Counted from the stretch's first letter, positions 22,664 through 31,919 are shown. The stretch is 64,000 nucleotides of DNA from Prostheceraeus crozeri (GCA_907163375.1 CAJQUW010014363.1:434001-498000), one strand, 5' to 3'. The notes: generated by a model from the letters alone, not told the origin. Program-made: numbers and translations.

Positions 22664-23281
22664 ATGGATTTCAGACTTCAATGTGGTAAAGTTCTGACTG
22701 TATCAGGTCCATCTCATGCAGGTAAAACTGTTTTCACGCTGAATTTATTGGATAAAAGAAGGGAGTTGTTTAAGGAACCTATCAATCGAGTGATTTGGTG
22801 TTATGGTATTTATCAACCGTCGCTGTTTCAGGAATTGCAAAGTCGCAACTTTATTCGACATGAAGAAATTATTGCAGTGGATAAACTTCAGTCTAATGAT
22901 GTTGTTGTATTGGATGATTTATTAAAAGAAAGTAAGAATTCAAAAGATGTTACAGATATGTTCACTCGTGCAGCACATCATAAAAGGTGTTTTATCATCT
23001 ATATCACACAAAATTTGTTTCCTGATGGAAAAGAAGCTCGTACACGAGACCTGAATACACACTATTATGCTATTTTCAAGAATCCGCGGGATAAAAGTCA
23101 ATTTGAAATTTTAGCGCGACAAGTTGCACCCAGAGGATCAAAAGCCTTAATTGAAATTTTTCAAGCAGCTACTGAAAAACCATACGGTTACTTATTCATT
23201 GACTTTACGCAAGAGTGTCCGGAAGAATTTAGATTTCGAAGTGATATTTTGAAAACTCCCATGATTATCTACAAACTATGA
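22664..23281 (+). CDS. atp: Genome-packaging ATPase (FtsK/HerA superfamily), 205 aa
   Basis: This enzyme pumps DNA into capsids by ATP hydrolysis. Walker A is GPSHAGKT (residues 15-22) and Walker B VVVLDD (80-85), followed by an Arg/Gln-rich sensor region (YITQNLF). I chose ATG 22664; the frame is open further upstream but overlaps the previous gene. The length is typical for Polinton ATPases. The stop codon overlaps the next gene by ATGA. No damage is seen. Confidence 0.9.
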   Translation: MDFRLQCGKVLTVSGPSHAGKTVFTLNLLDKRRELFKEPINRVIWCYGIYQPSLFQELQSRNFIRHEEIIAVDKLQSNDVVVLDDLLKESKNSKDVTDMFTRAAHHKRCFIIYITQNLFPDGKEARTRDLNTHYYAIFKNPRDKSQFEILARQVAPRGSKALIEIFQAATEKPYGYLFIDFTQECPEEFRFRSDILKTPMIIYKL

Positions 23282-23970
23282 GTTCTTATTCTCGCATGAT
23301 TGTTATTCCTCAGGATGAATATGTACAATTGACTGCCATGCAGCAAGTAAAGCAACCTCTTGCAAATCAAATGTATAGGAAAGAAATAGATTATCAGCAA
23401 AATGTTCACATCAAAGATCCACATCGTGCTGTATTATTACAATCGGAAACTGTTGAGAAATTGAAAAACTTGAAGAATAAGATGCGTGACTCTGTATCGA
23501 CTGCTACACCTTTAGCATCTCGCGCACATGCCATATCTCGTTTCAACAGTATTGAACCCCATCTCAATGTAAATGATAGAGGAGAAATCATTACAGATGA
23601 AAATAAAGTGATTGATGCTTCACGTCATGAAGACTTGATTCAGTATGCGACACGTAGAAAGCGCCGTCAGGGCTATGTTCCACCTGGTTGGTCATACTTT
23701 CTTAAACTATTGAAAAAGCATAATGTACCAAAATTTGCTTTGAATAATGAGACATTGAAAGAACTTGATTCAACAGTGGCTACTGCTCCAATGCTTCAGA
23801 CGATGAAAATGCCAACAAATTGGTTTAAGACGTCAGCTGCTACATCCCCTCCCACACTCACTAAGCAAACAAGAGGAAGAACTCGACGTAGATCTACATC
23901 GCCACTAAAACTAGTAAAAGGAAAACGTAAAACAGCTCCTCCCAGGAAATACATGTTCTCAGACTATTAA
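23278..23970 (+). CDS. Unknown conserved-position Polinton protein, 230 aa
   Basis: Overlaps the ATPase stop by 4 bases (ATGA), so reinitiation or a shared transcript is likely. It begins MSSYSRMIVIPQDEYVQL. It has a central basic RRKRRQGYVPPGW segment and an Arg/Ser-rich, Lys-rich C-terminus (RGRTRRRSTSPLKL). The composition suggests a nucleic-acid-binding virion or assembly protein. I do not recognise a domain. The position between ATPase and integrase is the main clue. Confidence 0.65.
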   Translation: MSSYSRMIVIPQDEYVQLTAMQQVKQPLANQMYRKEIDYQQNVHIKDPHRAVLLQSETVEKLKNLKNKMRDSVSTATPLASRAHAISRFNSIEPHLNVNDRGEIITDENKVIDASRHEDLIQYATRRKRRQGYVPPGWSYFLKLLKKHNVPKFALNNETLKELDSTVATAPMLQTMKMPTNWFKTSAATSPPTLTKQTRGRTRRRSTSPLKLVKGKRKTAPPRKYMFSDY

Positions 23971-23971
23971 T

Positions 23972-24187
23972 ATGAAGCAGATGTGTTGCTTGCCATGTAA
24001 TGAGCCGCCAGAGGTGAATGTCGTCGTCACTTGCACTTGCTGCGCCAGCTCTCACAATGAAACCCCTAAGCAATGTGAACACGATCGCAAAACCGCTAAA
24101 GCTAAATGCTGCAGTTGTTGTAAATGTAGAAAGGCAAGAAAACAAAAAGATGAGAAGGAGAAAAAAGAGTCAGTCGACATCGACTGA
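23972..24187 (+). CDS. Cysteine-rich 71-aa protein overlapping integrase start
   Basis: Starts 2 bases after the previous stop. It contains three Cys clusters (MCCLPC, CTCCASS, CCSCCKCRKARK) and a Lys/Glu-rich end. It overlaps the probable integrase start at 24150 in another frame. The Cys pattern suggests metal binding, perhaps the missing zinc module of the integrase supplied by another frame. It could also be fortuitous. Confidence 0.4.
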   Translation: MKQMCCLPCNEPPEVNVVVTCTCCASSHNETPKQCEHDRKTAKAKCCSCCKCRKARKQKDEKEKKESVDID

Positions 24188-25237
24188 ACGTTTGAAGTCA
24201 ATCTATTATGATGTAAAACATCCGGCAGGATTTGCATCTATCAAGAAATTATCAAAAGCGAGTGGTCTTCCACAATCACAAGTGAAACGATGGTTAAAGG
24301 GTCAGGCTACCTATACACTCTACAAACAAGCGAAAAAGAAATACCGCACCCGCCATTATATTGTTCATGACATCGATGAACAGTGGCAAGGAGATTTGTG
24401 CGATGTTGCCTCCATTTCAAAACATAACTCGGGCAATAATTTTATTTTAACCGTCATTGATATTTTCTCGCGTTATGCGTGGGCTCAACCTTTAAAAACT
24501 AAAGAAGGGAAAGGAGTAGCAAAAGCATTCCAAACAATTTTTCGAGAGGTCGCATTCCAAAAAGAATTCAGAGTGATCAAGGAAAAGAGTTTGAAAGTCA
24601 GAATGTGACAAGATTATTTGAGAGGCATGACATTGAGTTGTTTAGTGTAAAGAGTGATTATAAAGCTGCACTCGTTGAACGTTTTAATCGCACATTAAAA
24701 AATCGCTTGTGGCGACATTTTACTGCCAACTTGACACAAAATTGGACAAAGGTTCTACAAGATACACTCCATGCCTACAATCACTCTATCCATCGTTCTA
24801 TTGGACTCAGACCAGTAGATGTAAATGCTGACAATGTAGATAAAGTGCGCGAATCATTCCAACGTAAACGCACTCATGTGAAAAGTGATGTGAAAATTGG
24901 TGATAAAGTTCGTATCTCAAAAGTGAAGAGTGTTTTCGCTAAAGGGTACCTTCCGAATTGGACAGAGGAGGTATTTACAGTATCAAGGATTAATCAAAAA
25001 GACTCTCCGACCACCTCCAAGTTGAAAGATTATGATAATGAAGAAATTGAGGGTAGCTTTTACCGCGATGAGATTGAGGTAGTCACTGAAAGTGAAACAT
25101 ATTTGGTAGAGTAAATCATTCGATATAAAAAACGGCAAGGTGAAGAATGGTGTCTTGTTAAATGGACTGGTTATCCTTCAAGTATGAACTCTTGGATGCG
25201 TCGTTCCGACATCTTTCATCTAAGTGATCGACAGTGA
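24150..25237 (+). pseudogene. int: Retroviral-type integrase with chromodomain, broken
   Basis: The DDE integrase would insert the element and make the 6-bp duplication. It starts MRRRKKSQSTSTERLKSIYY. Catalytic residues are Asp in QWQGDLCDV, Asp in SDQGKEFESQ and Glu in ALVERFNRTLK. Two lesions are visible: a one-base frameshift near an A-run at about 24560-24570, between the first and second Asp, and an in-frame TAA at 25112-25114. After the TAA the same frame continues as a chromodomain (EEWCLVKWTGYPSSMNSW) to the stop at 25235-25237. Chromodomains on Polinton integrases are thought to guide insertion to marked chromatin. The copy should be inactive. Confidence 0.9.
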
Positions 25238-25278
25238 TTCATGCAAAGTTGTAAATAACAATGTTTAGGGTTTGAGTT

Positions 25279-25605
25279 ATGAATCCAACTGCCTCATTTT
25301 ATTCACGACCCTCCTATGTAAGTGGTGGAGGACAAATTTACATTGGCGCTCGCCGCCAACGTGGAGGTAGCATACTTGGTGCACTGAAATCTGTTGTAGC
25401 ACCTCTCATATCCAATGTCGGTAGATCTTTAAAACGAAATGTTTTAAGTAATGCCGTTGGCTTTGCTGGTGATGTTGCTAGTGATCTTTCCAGAGGTAGA
25501 AGTTTTAAGAGCAGTTTGTTGAATCGTGGGAAGGAACGCGGTTTAAAAACATTGAAGCAGACCTTTGCTGGTGTTACTCAAGGAAAAAATCACCTAAACG
25601 AATGA
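25279..25605 (+). CDS. Glycine-rich small virion-type protein, 108 aa
   Basis: Contains YVSGGGQIYIGARRQRGGSI followed by an amphipathic stretch (LKSVVAPLISNVGRSLKRN) and DVASDLSRGRSFKSSL. The arrangement resembles small adintovirus/Polinton virion proteins compared with adenovirus pVI or pX, in which an amphipathic helix disturbs membranes. It is placed directly before the capsid gene, with a 4-base stop/start overlap (ATGA) to the next small frame. The role is inferred from position and composition. Confidence 0.6.
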   Translation: MNPTASFYSRPSYVSGGGQIYIGARRQRGGSILGALKSVVAPLISNVGRSLKRNVLSNAVGFAGDVASDLSRGRSFKSSLLNRGKERGLKTLKQTFAGVTQGKNHLNE

Positions 25606-25733
25606 AAAAAGGAAGGAGGAAACATCGTGGAGCTGGTAAGGTGCGATCTTCAGTCAAAAGGCATTCACGCAAACGTCGCAGAGGCTCTAATCATTCATCA
25701 GGCGCTAAACGACGACGCTGCCATAACTTCTAA
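25602..25733 (+). CDS. Protamine-like basic peptide, 43 aa
   Basis: A short frame starting MKKGRRKHRGAGKVRSSVKR, with about half of all residues Arg, Lys or His and a RRR-containing end. Its ATG overlaps the previous stop (ATGA) and its stop lies 2 bases before the capsid ATG, so it is tightly packed in the virion-gene block. The composition and location fit a DNA-condensing core peptide like adenovirus mu/pVII. It is too short for most ORF tables, and homology cannot be shown by eye. Confidence 0.55.
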   Translation: MKKGRRKHRGAGKVRSSVKRHSRKRRRGSNHSSGAKRRRCHNF

Positions 25734-25735
25734 TC

Positions 25736-27013
25736 ATGGAGTGTAAAACTTCCGGTTTTTGTTTGTTTGATCAACAAGCCATACAGACAGATATTCTTAG
25801 TTCAAGTATTGTAGATTATCATCCTCGAACAGCTGAGAATGCTGGCCCCATTGAATTTGTTATTCCTGGTGGTAGTGATGACTACATAGATTTGAGTTAT
25901 GCGATGGTTGATTTGAGGTTTAGAATTCAGCAAGCAGATGGAACTGCTATTGACGATACACATAAAGTTGGACTGAACAATTTACCATTGACTACATTAC
26001 TTCGTGATGTTTCTCTAACGATTGGAGAGCAGCAGGTGGAAGGTGGTCAAAGCGATTATCCCTATAAATCATATTTCAATCATGTATCACAGTTTCATCC
26101 AGCAGCACAAAAAAGTCATATGGAAGCTATGGGATGGTACAGAGATGAAGCAGGAAAATTTGATGTTGAAACAAACAGTGGCTTTGTAAAGCGATCTGCT
26201 ATGATTAAAGATAGTAGAGTATGTCAGCTATATGGTCCGCTGAATTTAGACTTCTTTAGACAGTCAAAGTTTTAACTCTGTAATACCAGCATGCGACTCA
26301 AGCTGACATTGAATAAGCCTGAATTTGCGCTGAATGCATTTGCTAAAGTTGACAATTTTGGAATTCATGTGGAAGATATTGCACTTTACATTCGTCGAGT
26401 AATACCGAATCCAAGTGTCATTAGAGGACATGCTGAAGGTCTTAACCGCCAAAATGCCATTTACCCCGTTCAGCATACAAAGCTTCTCACCTTTACAATT
26501 CCTAAAGATCAAAAGAGTTTCATGAAAGATGGCCTCTTTCCATCGGAAGCACCGAAGCTCCTCATGGTGGCAATGGTTGAAAATGATGCATTTAATGGTA
26601 ATATAAAGAAGAATCCTTTCAATTTTAAACACAATCAGTTAAGTGAAATTGCTTTACGTGTAAATGGTGTGAGTCATCCTGGTCCACCCTACAAACCAGA
26701 TTTTGCTTCGGATCAATTTATGCGCAGTTATGTTGATTTTATGGATGTCTTTGGCTTTTACAATACGGATGACACCAACGGACTCACTATGAAAGAGTTT
26801 AAGAGTGGATATTCTATTTATGCATTCGATTTGACTGCTGACAGCGATATTAGTGCCCCCTATCGTCAAGCGAACGTGCCTCATAATATTCGTTTGGATT
26901 TGACGTTCAAAAGAACACTACCTGACACGATCAATGTATTAATTTATGCAGTCGTCGATTCAAATATTGAAATTACAAAGTATCGTGACGTGATTCTTCA
27001 GTATAATCGTTAA
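25736..27013 (+). pseudogene. mcp: Major capsid protein (double jelly roll), one stop
   Basis: One frame of 425 codons with a single TAA at 26273-26275. The N-terminal part carries motifs typical of Polinton capsid proteins: IEFVIPGGSDDYIDL, an LRDVSLTIGEQQVEGG turn, and PYKSYFNHVSQF. The C-terminal part has NVLIYAVVDSNIEI just before the end. Two stacked jelly-roll domains would form the hexon-like capsomer. The frame is preserved on both sides of the stop. The next gene starts one base before the stop codon ends (TAATG). It should be non-functional unless the stop is read through. Confidence 0.88.
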
Positions 27014-27474
27014 TGAGTTGGTTGACTGCTGACGATATTAAGACTAAAGTGCAGCGTAATGCAGACGAAGCGACGTTGAAATCTTTCGATAATGTCTATT
27101 CACTCGATACCTTACCACCTGCAGTAAATCACTATCCCATCTTTATTGTGCTAAACACTCAGTCGCAGAATTTAGGCGGTGAGCATTGGAAAGCGATCTT
27201 TATTGGAGAAGACCGACGTGGTGAACTATTTGACTCTCTTGCTCAACCTCCAAATATACCAACACAGCAGTGGTTGAGAAAACATACGCGTCAATATCAG
27301 CGAAATGAACGCATACTACAACATCCACTGTCATCAACGTGTGGTGCTTTTGTACTGTACTTCATCTTAAAACGTTTACATGTATCTCGATTTGTATCTA
27401 TTATTCAAAACTTTTCATGTAATCCATCCTCTAATGAAAAAATGATTTGTAAGTTCTATCATGATTTGAAATAA
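27013..27474 (+). CDS. pro: Adenovirus/Ulp1-type cysteine protease, 153 aa
   Basis: The capsid maturation protease of Polintons. The catalytic order is His58 (GGEHWKAIF), Asp74 (GELFDSLAQPP), Gln103 (QHP) and Cys110 (SSTCGAFVLYF), the order of adenovirus protease. The start overlaps the capsid stop (TAATG). The frame is intact. Its TAA stop lies inside the polyadenylation signal AATAAA (27470-27475). Confidence 0.9.
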   Translation: MSWLTADDIKTKVQRNADEATLKSFDNVYSLDTLPPAVNHYPIFIVLNTQSQNLGGEHWKAIFIGEDRRGELFDSLAQPPNIPTQQWLRKHTRQYQRNERILQHPLSSTCGAFVLYFILKRLHVSRFVSIIQNFSCNPSSNEKMICKFYHDLK

Positions 27475-27505
27475 AAACATCATGTTGGAAAAATTGTTTT
27501 TTATT
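27470..27505. terminator. Back-to-back polyadenylation signals sharing stop codons
   Basis: AATAAA at 27470-27475 (plus) contains the protease stop TAA. Its mirror image, TTTATT at 27500-27505 (AATAAA on minus), contains the stop of the leftward TBP-like gene. The two convergent transcripts end within about 30 bases. Confidence 0.7.
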
Positions 27506-28046
27506 TTACAATCCGCTGGCTACGTACATACTCGATGAGATAGTCTAGGATCACATTTGCTTGTACATGAGATTTTAATCCAGTAATGATCACTTTACTA
27601 TTATGAAAGATTGCCACATGCACAGGTAACCAACAACTAATGAGAGCTGCAGGAAAAAGTTCGGGTTCATAACACAAATTGTAACTGCTGGTACGAATCT
27701 TCAAAAATGATACACTTTCACTCAATTGAGTAGAGATCACCATATTGTCCACAGTCAGATTCGACATCACACACCTCTCCCTCTTCCATATCCGACGTAG
27801 TAGTCTTTGTAGCTCTAAGCGCATTGACTGCGCCGATGAATGAGAAAGGGCGCCGAGAATCTGTACAGTCCCATTTGGGAAGAGTTGAAGATTCCGTGAA
27901 TTGTTCATCTTCACCACTAACATTTGAGGTCGGCCCGGGTAATACTTGCTGTTGGGAAGGTGTTGGTGTAATGTTGCGAGATCGATTTTGGTGTAGAGTC
28001 TGAAGCGACGGAGAATGTTGACGATGGTGTAGCGATGGCGCTTCAT
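27501..28046 (-). CDS. TATA-binding-protein-like factor, 181 aa
   Basis: Start at ATG 28046, giving exactly the size of a TBP core. Two pseudo-repeats are visible. Repeat 1 has IVNILRRFRLYTKIDLATL, YYPGRPQMLVVKM and LQLFPNGTVQILGALS. Repeat 2 has LCYEPELFPAALI and VAIFHNSKVIITGLKS. These match the TBP pattern of NIV, DL, YxPxxF, liF.sGk..iTGaks. Of the four Phe that kink the TATA box in TBP, three are present (LFPNG, ELFP, AIFHN) and the first (in KRF) is Pro. It should bind TATA-like DNA, perhaps redirecting polymerase II to the element's own strong TATA boxes. The frame is intact. It overlaps the upstream gene's extension. Confidence 0.85.
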   Translation of the reverse strand: MKRHRYTIVNILRRFRLYTKIDLATLHQHLPNSKYYPGRPQMLVVKMNNSRNLQLFPNGTVQILGALSHSSAQSMRLELQRLLRRIWKRERCVMSNLTVDNMVISTQLSESVSFLKIRTSSYNLCYEPELFPAALISCWLPVHVAIFHNSKVIITGLKSHVQANVILDYLIEYVRSQRIVK

Positions 28047-28368
28047 GATGAAAAAATGAGTAAATTGAGCGATGTACCTTCCTTTTATACTTTTCCCAAC
28101 TACCTTGATGAAATGTGAAGTTAGTATGGAGTTGGGAATGATAGAGTTGAATTCGCCGTTTGTTGACGCGCAACCAGATGCGATTTCCAATACGTGAATG
28201 TCTTTTCATATAGAAGTATTTCAAATCCTTCATGATATGATGTAGAGATTGAAAATGACGATAAGATAAAGCAAACTCTCTTCTCACATTTCCAGTTGAA
28301 TCTTTGAAATAGACGTTTCGATCATGATCCGTTTCAATACGTTGTAGGGAATCTAATTTCCAACTCAT
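27718..28368 (-). CDS. Small paralogous protein B (PC4-like?), with long overlap
   Basis: The first ~105 residues match the neighbour at 28391-28747: both have W-LDSLQ-I at the start, NV.FK.S.G, then L..R.F..L..IM.DL.YF and WEKY.R..HRSI. The rest (from about 28050 down) overlaps the TBP-like gene in another frame and is Ser/Gln-rich, so it may be a fortuitous extension. The strand-strand-helix order (charged hairpin, then ITLT..QF..L) is reminiscent of the PC4/p15 single-strand-binding fold, but this is a guess. Its position directly upstream of a TBP-like gene supports a transcription role. Confidence 0.5.
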   Translation of the reverse strand: MSWKLDSLQRIETDHDRNVYFKDSTGNVRREFALSYRHFQSLHHIMKDLKYFYMKRHSRIGNRIWLRVNKRRIQLYHSQLHTNFTFHQGSWEKYKRKVHRSIYSFFHHEAPSLHHRQHSPSLQTLHQNRSRNITPTPSQQQVLPGPTSNVSGEDEQFTESSTLPKWDCTDSRRPFSFIGAVNALRATKTTTSDMEEGEVCDVESDCGQYGDLYSIE

Positions 28369-28390
28369 GGTGCGTGGTAGTCATGTCTAA

Positions 28391-28747
28391 TTAAGATTTG
28401 CATAGTAGGGCGATGAACTCAAGACGAATAAATGTCATGATGGAGCGATGTATGTATCTTCTATACTTCTCCCAATTGTATTTGCGAAATGAGAAACAGT
28501 TTGCGGAATGAGAATGGCAGATTTGAATTTCATTTCTGTAATGTTGAAGCCAAACTTGATCACCCAAGGAGATGAATCTTAATGTTTCAAAATATTCCAA
28601 ATCCCTCATGATATCATTGAGGTTGACAAATTGTCGCCATGTTAATGTAATACCTCTTGATGTATGACCATGAGAATTTTTGAAATGTACGTTTCCATTA
28701 CGATCAACTCTGATATATTGAAGAGAGTCCAAAATCCAAGTCTTCAT
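28391..28747 (-). CDS. Small paralogous protein A (PC4-like?), 118 aa
   Basis: Clean frame starting MKTWILDSLQYIRVDRNGNV, with GITLTWRQFVNLNDIMRDLE and NWEKYRRYIHRSIMTFIRLE. About 40 percent of aligned positions agree with the following leftward gene, so this is a tandem duplication. The two halves of the protein themselves look alike (strands followed by a W/F-helix). It is first in a leftward set of three genes ending with the TBP-like gene, and diverges from the rightward gene at 28783 across only 35 bases. Confidence 0.6.
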   Translation of the reverse strand: MKTWILDSLQYIRVDRNGNVHFKNSHGHTSRGITLTWRQFVNLNDIMRDLEYFETLRFISLGDQVWLQHYRNEIQICHSHSANCFSFRKYNWEKYRRYIHRSIMTFIRLEFIALLCKS

Positions 28748-28782
28748 GATGTTATGTAAAGCCGCAGATCAGCAATATCAAA

Positions 28783-30180
28783 ATGTCGTTTTATCATATT
28801 TTGCTTAGCAATGCGGCCGCAAATAGATTTGCTAGCAATCGAGCCGCACTCTTTTCTACTCCCATTGATCATGAGCAACAGCTAAATGGAAAGTGGGAAG
28901 TGGGTGTCACTCAACTTGTTCATAGCAACTGTGTCTATACTTTTGATCATGAGGTGATGATTATCAATATGAGACGCACAGCTGCTTACCAATGTGAAAA
29001 GGGCTACCGAGTATACTTTCCACAGTGGCCAAAGAAAGATCTCTTATCATGTAAAAAGTTTATATATGATTTCTTGAATAAAGCGTGTAAACATATTGCC
29101 CAATTTACTCCGCACAATGATGATCATAATTATGTACATCATGTAGTTGAGAAAGATTGGATTGTTGGTTTAAGTCCAAGTTTAAGAAATGATTTAGGTT
29201 ACCTCGCTAGCTCCTTAACAAGCTATGATAATTATAACGTTAATTACCACCCAAGTGGTCATAAACAGTTAATATATCGAGAGGAAGCTTATTATGTAGA
29301 TCTTATTCCAAAAAATGAGAAGACGTTTGTGAAGAAGATTGTGATTAAGCCAAGAAAGACAAACATGACTCCTGAAACATTATTGAAGAAATTTAATTAT
29401 CTCCTTCGAGTTGATGGTAAACAAGTGGCAACATTGACTTATATCAAATCATCTAATAATATTGCAATAAGTAAATTAAATGATGATGATCTAGTATTAG
29501 TTTGTTCAAAAGATTTTCATCAGTTCTTACGACATCGTTCTGCAGCTGTTCATGGAAAATTTGATATGCAACATTTACCATGTGAAAGGTCAAATCAATT
29601 TGATACAGAATGGGCCGTATCTTTATACAGAAAGTGTGTAGAGCCTTTCGGTGGTGTCTTACATGAAACAAGAGTGTTGATGCCTCGCATTATTACTTCA
29701 GTTAAATTGGTTGTAGATTATTTAAATGAAGTGATTAATGAGCAACAAATTTCATTTTCTGAAAAAGAAGGTGTTTTGTCTCTCACTATAAGTGAAAAAT
29801 GTATTGAACTAATTATGGATGAAACTCTAATGGACATTTTGGGTTTTGATCAAAATATCTTTAAAAGTGGTACTGTAACCAAAGCTAGCGCAGACATGTC
29901 ACTATCGCGTCGTATTAACCATTTTCAGATATATTCCAATATTGGTGAAGATGTACGTGTGGGAGATGTTGAAGCTCCATTGCTAGCAATGATACCATAC
30001 CAGCCAAAAAGCTGCAGTATTTTATCTGAGCATACTTTCAAGAAAGTGCATTATACAAAGCTGAAATCAAACTACATCCCACAAATTGATATTGCAATTT
30101 ATGACGATGCTGGTGCGTTGATTCCTTTTCATAAAGATGCTGTGACAAGTATCACACTCCATTTCCGAATGAAGAGTTAA
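28783..30180 (+). CDS. Candidate minor capsid/vertex protein 1, 465 aa
   Basis: An intact rightward frame beginning MSFYHILLSNAAANRFASNR, with NGKWEVGVTQLVHSN. A start of the form F...L.SN.....F..N.......L...L.G.WEVG is a recurring signature of a Polinton protein family that I take to be capsid-associated (minor capsid or vertex). The remainder is beta-rich. A second, damaged member follows at once. The divergent promoter space to the leftward gene is about 35 bases, so the regulatory sites must overlap coding or be minimal. Confidence 0.6.
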   Translation: MSFYHILLSNAAANRFASNRAALFSTPIDHEQQLNGKWEVGVTQLVHSNCVYTFDHEVMIINMRRTAAYQCEKGYRVYFPQWPKKDLLSCKKFIYDFLNKACKHIAQFTPHNDDHNYVHHVVEKDWIVGLSPSLRNDLGYLASSLTSYDNYNVNYHPSGHKQLIYREEAYYVDLIPKNEKTFVKKIVIKPRKTNMTPETLLKKFNYLLRVDGKQVATLTYIKSSNNIAISKLNDDDLVLVCSKDFHQFLRHRSAAVHGKFDMQHLPCERSNQFDTEWAVSLYRKCVEPFGGVLHETRVLMPRIITSVKLVVDYLNEVINEQQISFSEKEGVLSLTISEKCIELIMDETLMDILGFDQNIFKSGTVTKASADMSLSRRINHFQIYSNIGEDVRVGDVEAPLLAMIPYQPKSCSILSEHTFKKVHYTKLKSNYIPQIDIAIYDDAGALIPFHKDAVTSITLHFRMKS

Positions 30181-30219
30181 TGCAAAAGTATGCTAATATA
30201 TTTTTCCAATGTGAATAAT

Positions 30220-31740
30220 ATGGAAAGTGAAAATAAGGACTCGTTTCTAATCTACTTGCCCAGTAATGCTTCTATGAATAAATTTCCCAAAAATAAACCA
30301 TCAGACTATCGAGTAGAATTAAATCGCCCACTACATTTAGAAGGTGAACGGGAGGTTGGCGTTTCTAGTATTTGCTATGATAGCAATATTCAGAATGTGA
30401 ATGATTTGGAAGAAATGATATTGACTCCTCGCACCCATGATGGAATAACGATGAATAATGCATTCCAGTTCCCATACAATTTAACATCAGATGGAAAGTG
30501 GAACTATGAATGGATTCAGATAAAATCAGATTATTATGAACCATTTGGGAATGAGAAAATTATTTAGGCATTCAATAGTGGTAATACTTCCATCATGAAG
30601 AATAAAAATCAGAAAGTTTATGAGTTTACTATCTATCATTGGAGTGGGAGACAGTTCCTTCGCTTTCATTCTTTTACTAAAGGTCTTACGCTGAGGTTGG
30701 ATAATGAATTCTATCCACATCTTGGTTTTGGCCATGGACTACATCTAACGTCAATTGCTACTGCAAATGTTAAAAAAGTTTATTCAAATCGAATCAACAA
30801 ATTTCATTATTAATTTAAAATATTTGATGAAGATGTTGTAGAATGCGAAGAACGCATCATTTTGAAAAAGCGTGGTGTTCAACCTTTATCACTTATTGAG
30901 TTAGTAAAACGATGGAATGAGACTGTGGGTAAGAAGTATGGAGAGAAAATTATGGCGGACAAAAATAAGTTGGTTATTCAGAAATATAATGACAAACTTA
31001 CAGTTTATTTCTCTCCAACCTTGCGTCATTTTGTAAGACATCCAACCCCTATTATTGGAAGCGGTCTGGTGTATGCTTCTCATGAATATCACACTAAAGC
31101 TGATTCAGTTAATGATGAATGGTGGGTTGACACCTATGGTGATCGCATCAAGAAAATTTACCAGTCTTATCAAGAATCCAAAGTTGCTATCAATATAATG
31201 CCGCGTCTATATCATACAGTTGAAAGCTTCATTCATGTAGTAAATCCTTATATACAACAGAAGTTGAAGCATGTGATGAAAAGTAAATATGATGTAAAGA
31301 CACACCACATTTCGTTTTCAATTGAAAATCAACGCGTTGTTCTGAAACTGGGTGATGACATTCAATGTCAATTGAGTAAAAATTTGAAAAAACTCTTTGG
31401 TTTTTCAATGCTACAAACTGTGTTTACTGCTGCGCATACGATTGGTATAGAAACACCAATGACACTTGATAAACATGAACAGCACCTTTACATTCAAAGT
31501 GATTTGATTCTTCTTATTTCTGTTGGTGAGAAAAAAGAATACATTTTACGTGATTTCATTCATGATAAAGACGCTTCATATGGAATAGTCGAGAAGATGT
31601 TTGAATCTATTTTCTATCATCCCGTCGTCAAACAAACTATACCCTCTATTGCTATCAAAATTACCAATGGTTTACAAGAGTGCATCCATGTGAAAGATAC
31701 TAAATCCCTCGTAACTTTAGTGTTTCGGAAAACAAAGTGA
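30220..31740 (+). pseudogene. Candidate minor capsid/vertex protein 2, two stops
   Basis: A paralogue of the preceding gene by its opening pattern (DSFLIYLPSNASMNKFPKNK, EGEREVGVSSICYDS) and overall length. One frame runs through, interrupted by TAG at 30565-30567 and TAA at 30811-30813 without frameshift. An alternative ATG at 30190 is in frame. AATAAA for its transcript is at 31764-31769. A pair of such genes suggests two distinct virion components, for example vertex and fibre. Confidence 0.6.
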
Positions 31741-31763
31741 AGTCATTGTGATATGTTTATTGA

Positions 31764-31769
31764 AATAAA
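31764..31769 (+). terminator. Polyadenylation signal AATAAA
   Basis: AATAAA 24 bases after the stop of the rightward gene at 31740. The leftward polB ends at 31920, so the two converge here. Confidence 0.6.
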
Positions 31770-31919
31770 AATATGTATATGAAAAAGTCTTTTCACAGAT
31801 ATAGGGGGAATGAGCTGACTGTAGGCATATATTCACAAGGAAGAAGCGATCTCATGCGATACATAAAACAACCATGTATATATACAAAAAGCAACATCAA
31901 AATACTGAGTTAAAGTTGA

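Noticed and set aside
24018-24149. Earlier integrase start at ATG 24018
   Set aside because: The added residues are low-complexity and overlap the Cys-rich frame. ATG 24150 begins the region resembling known integrases.
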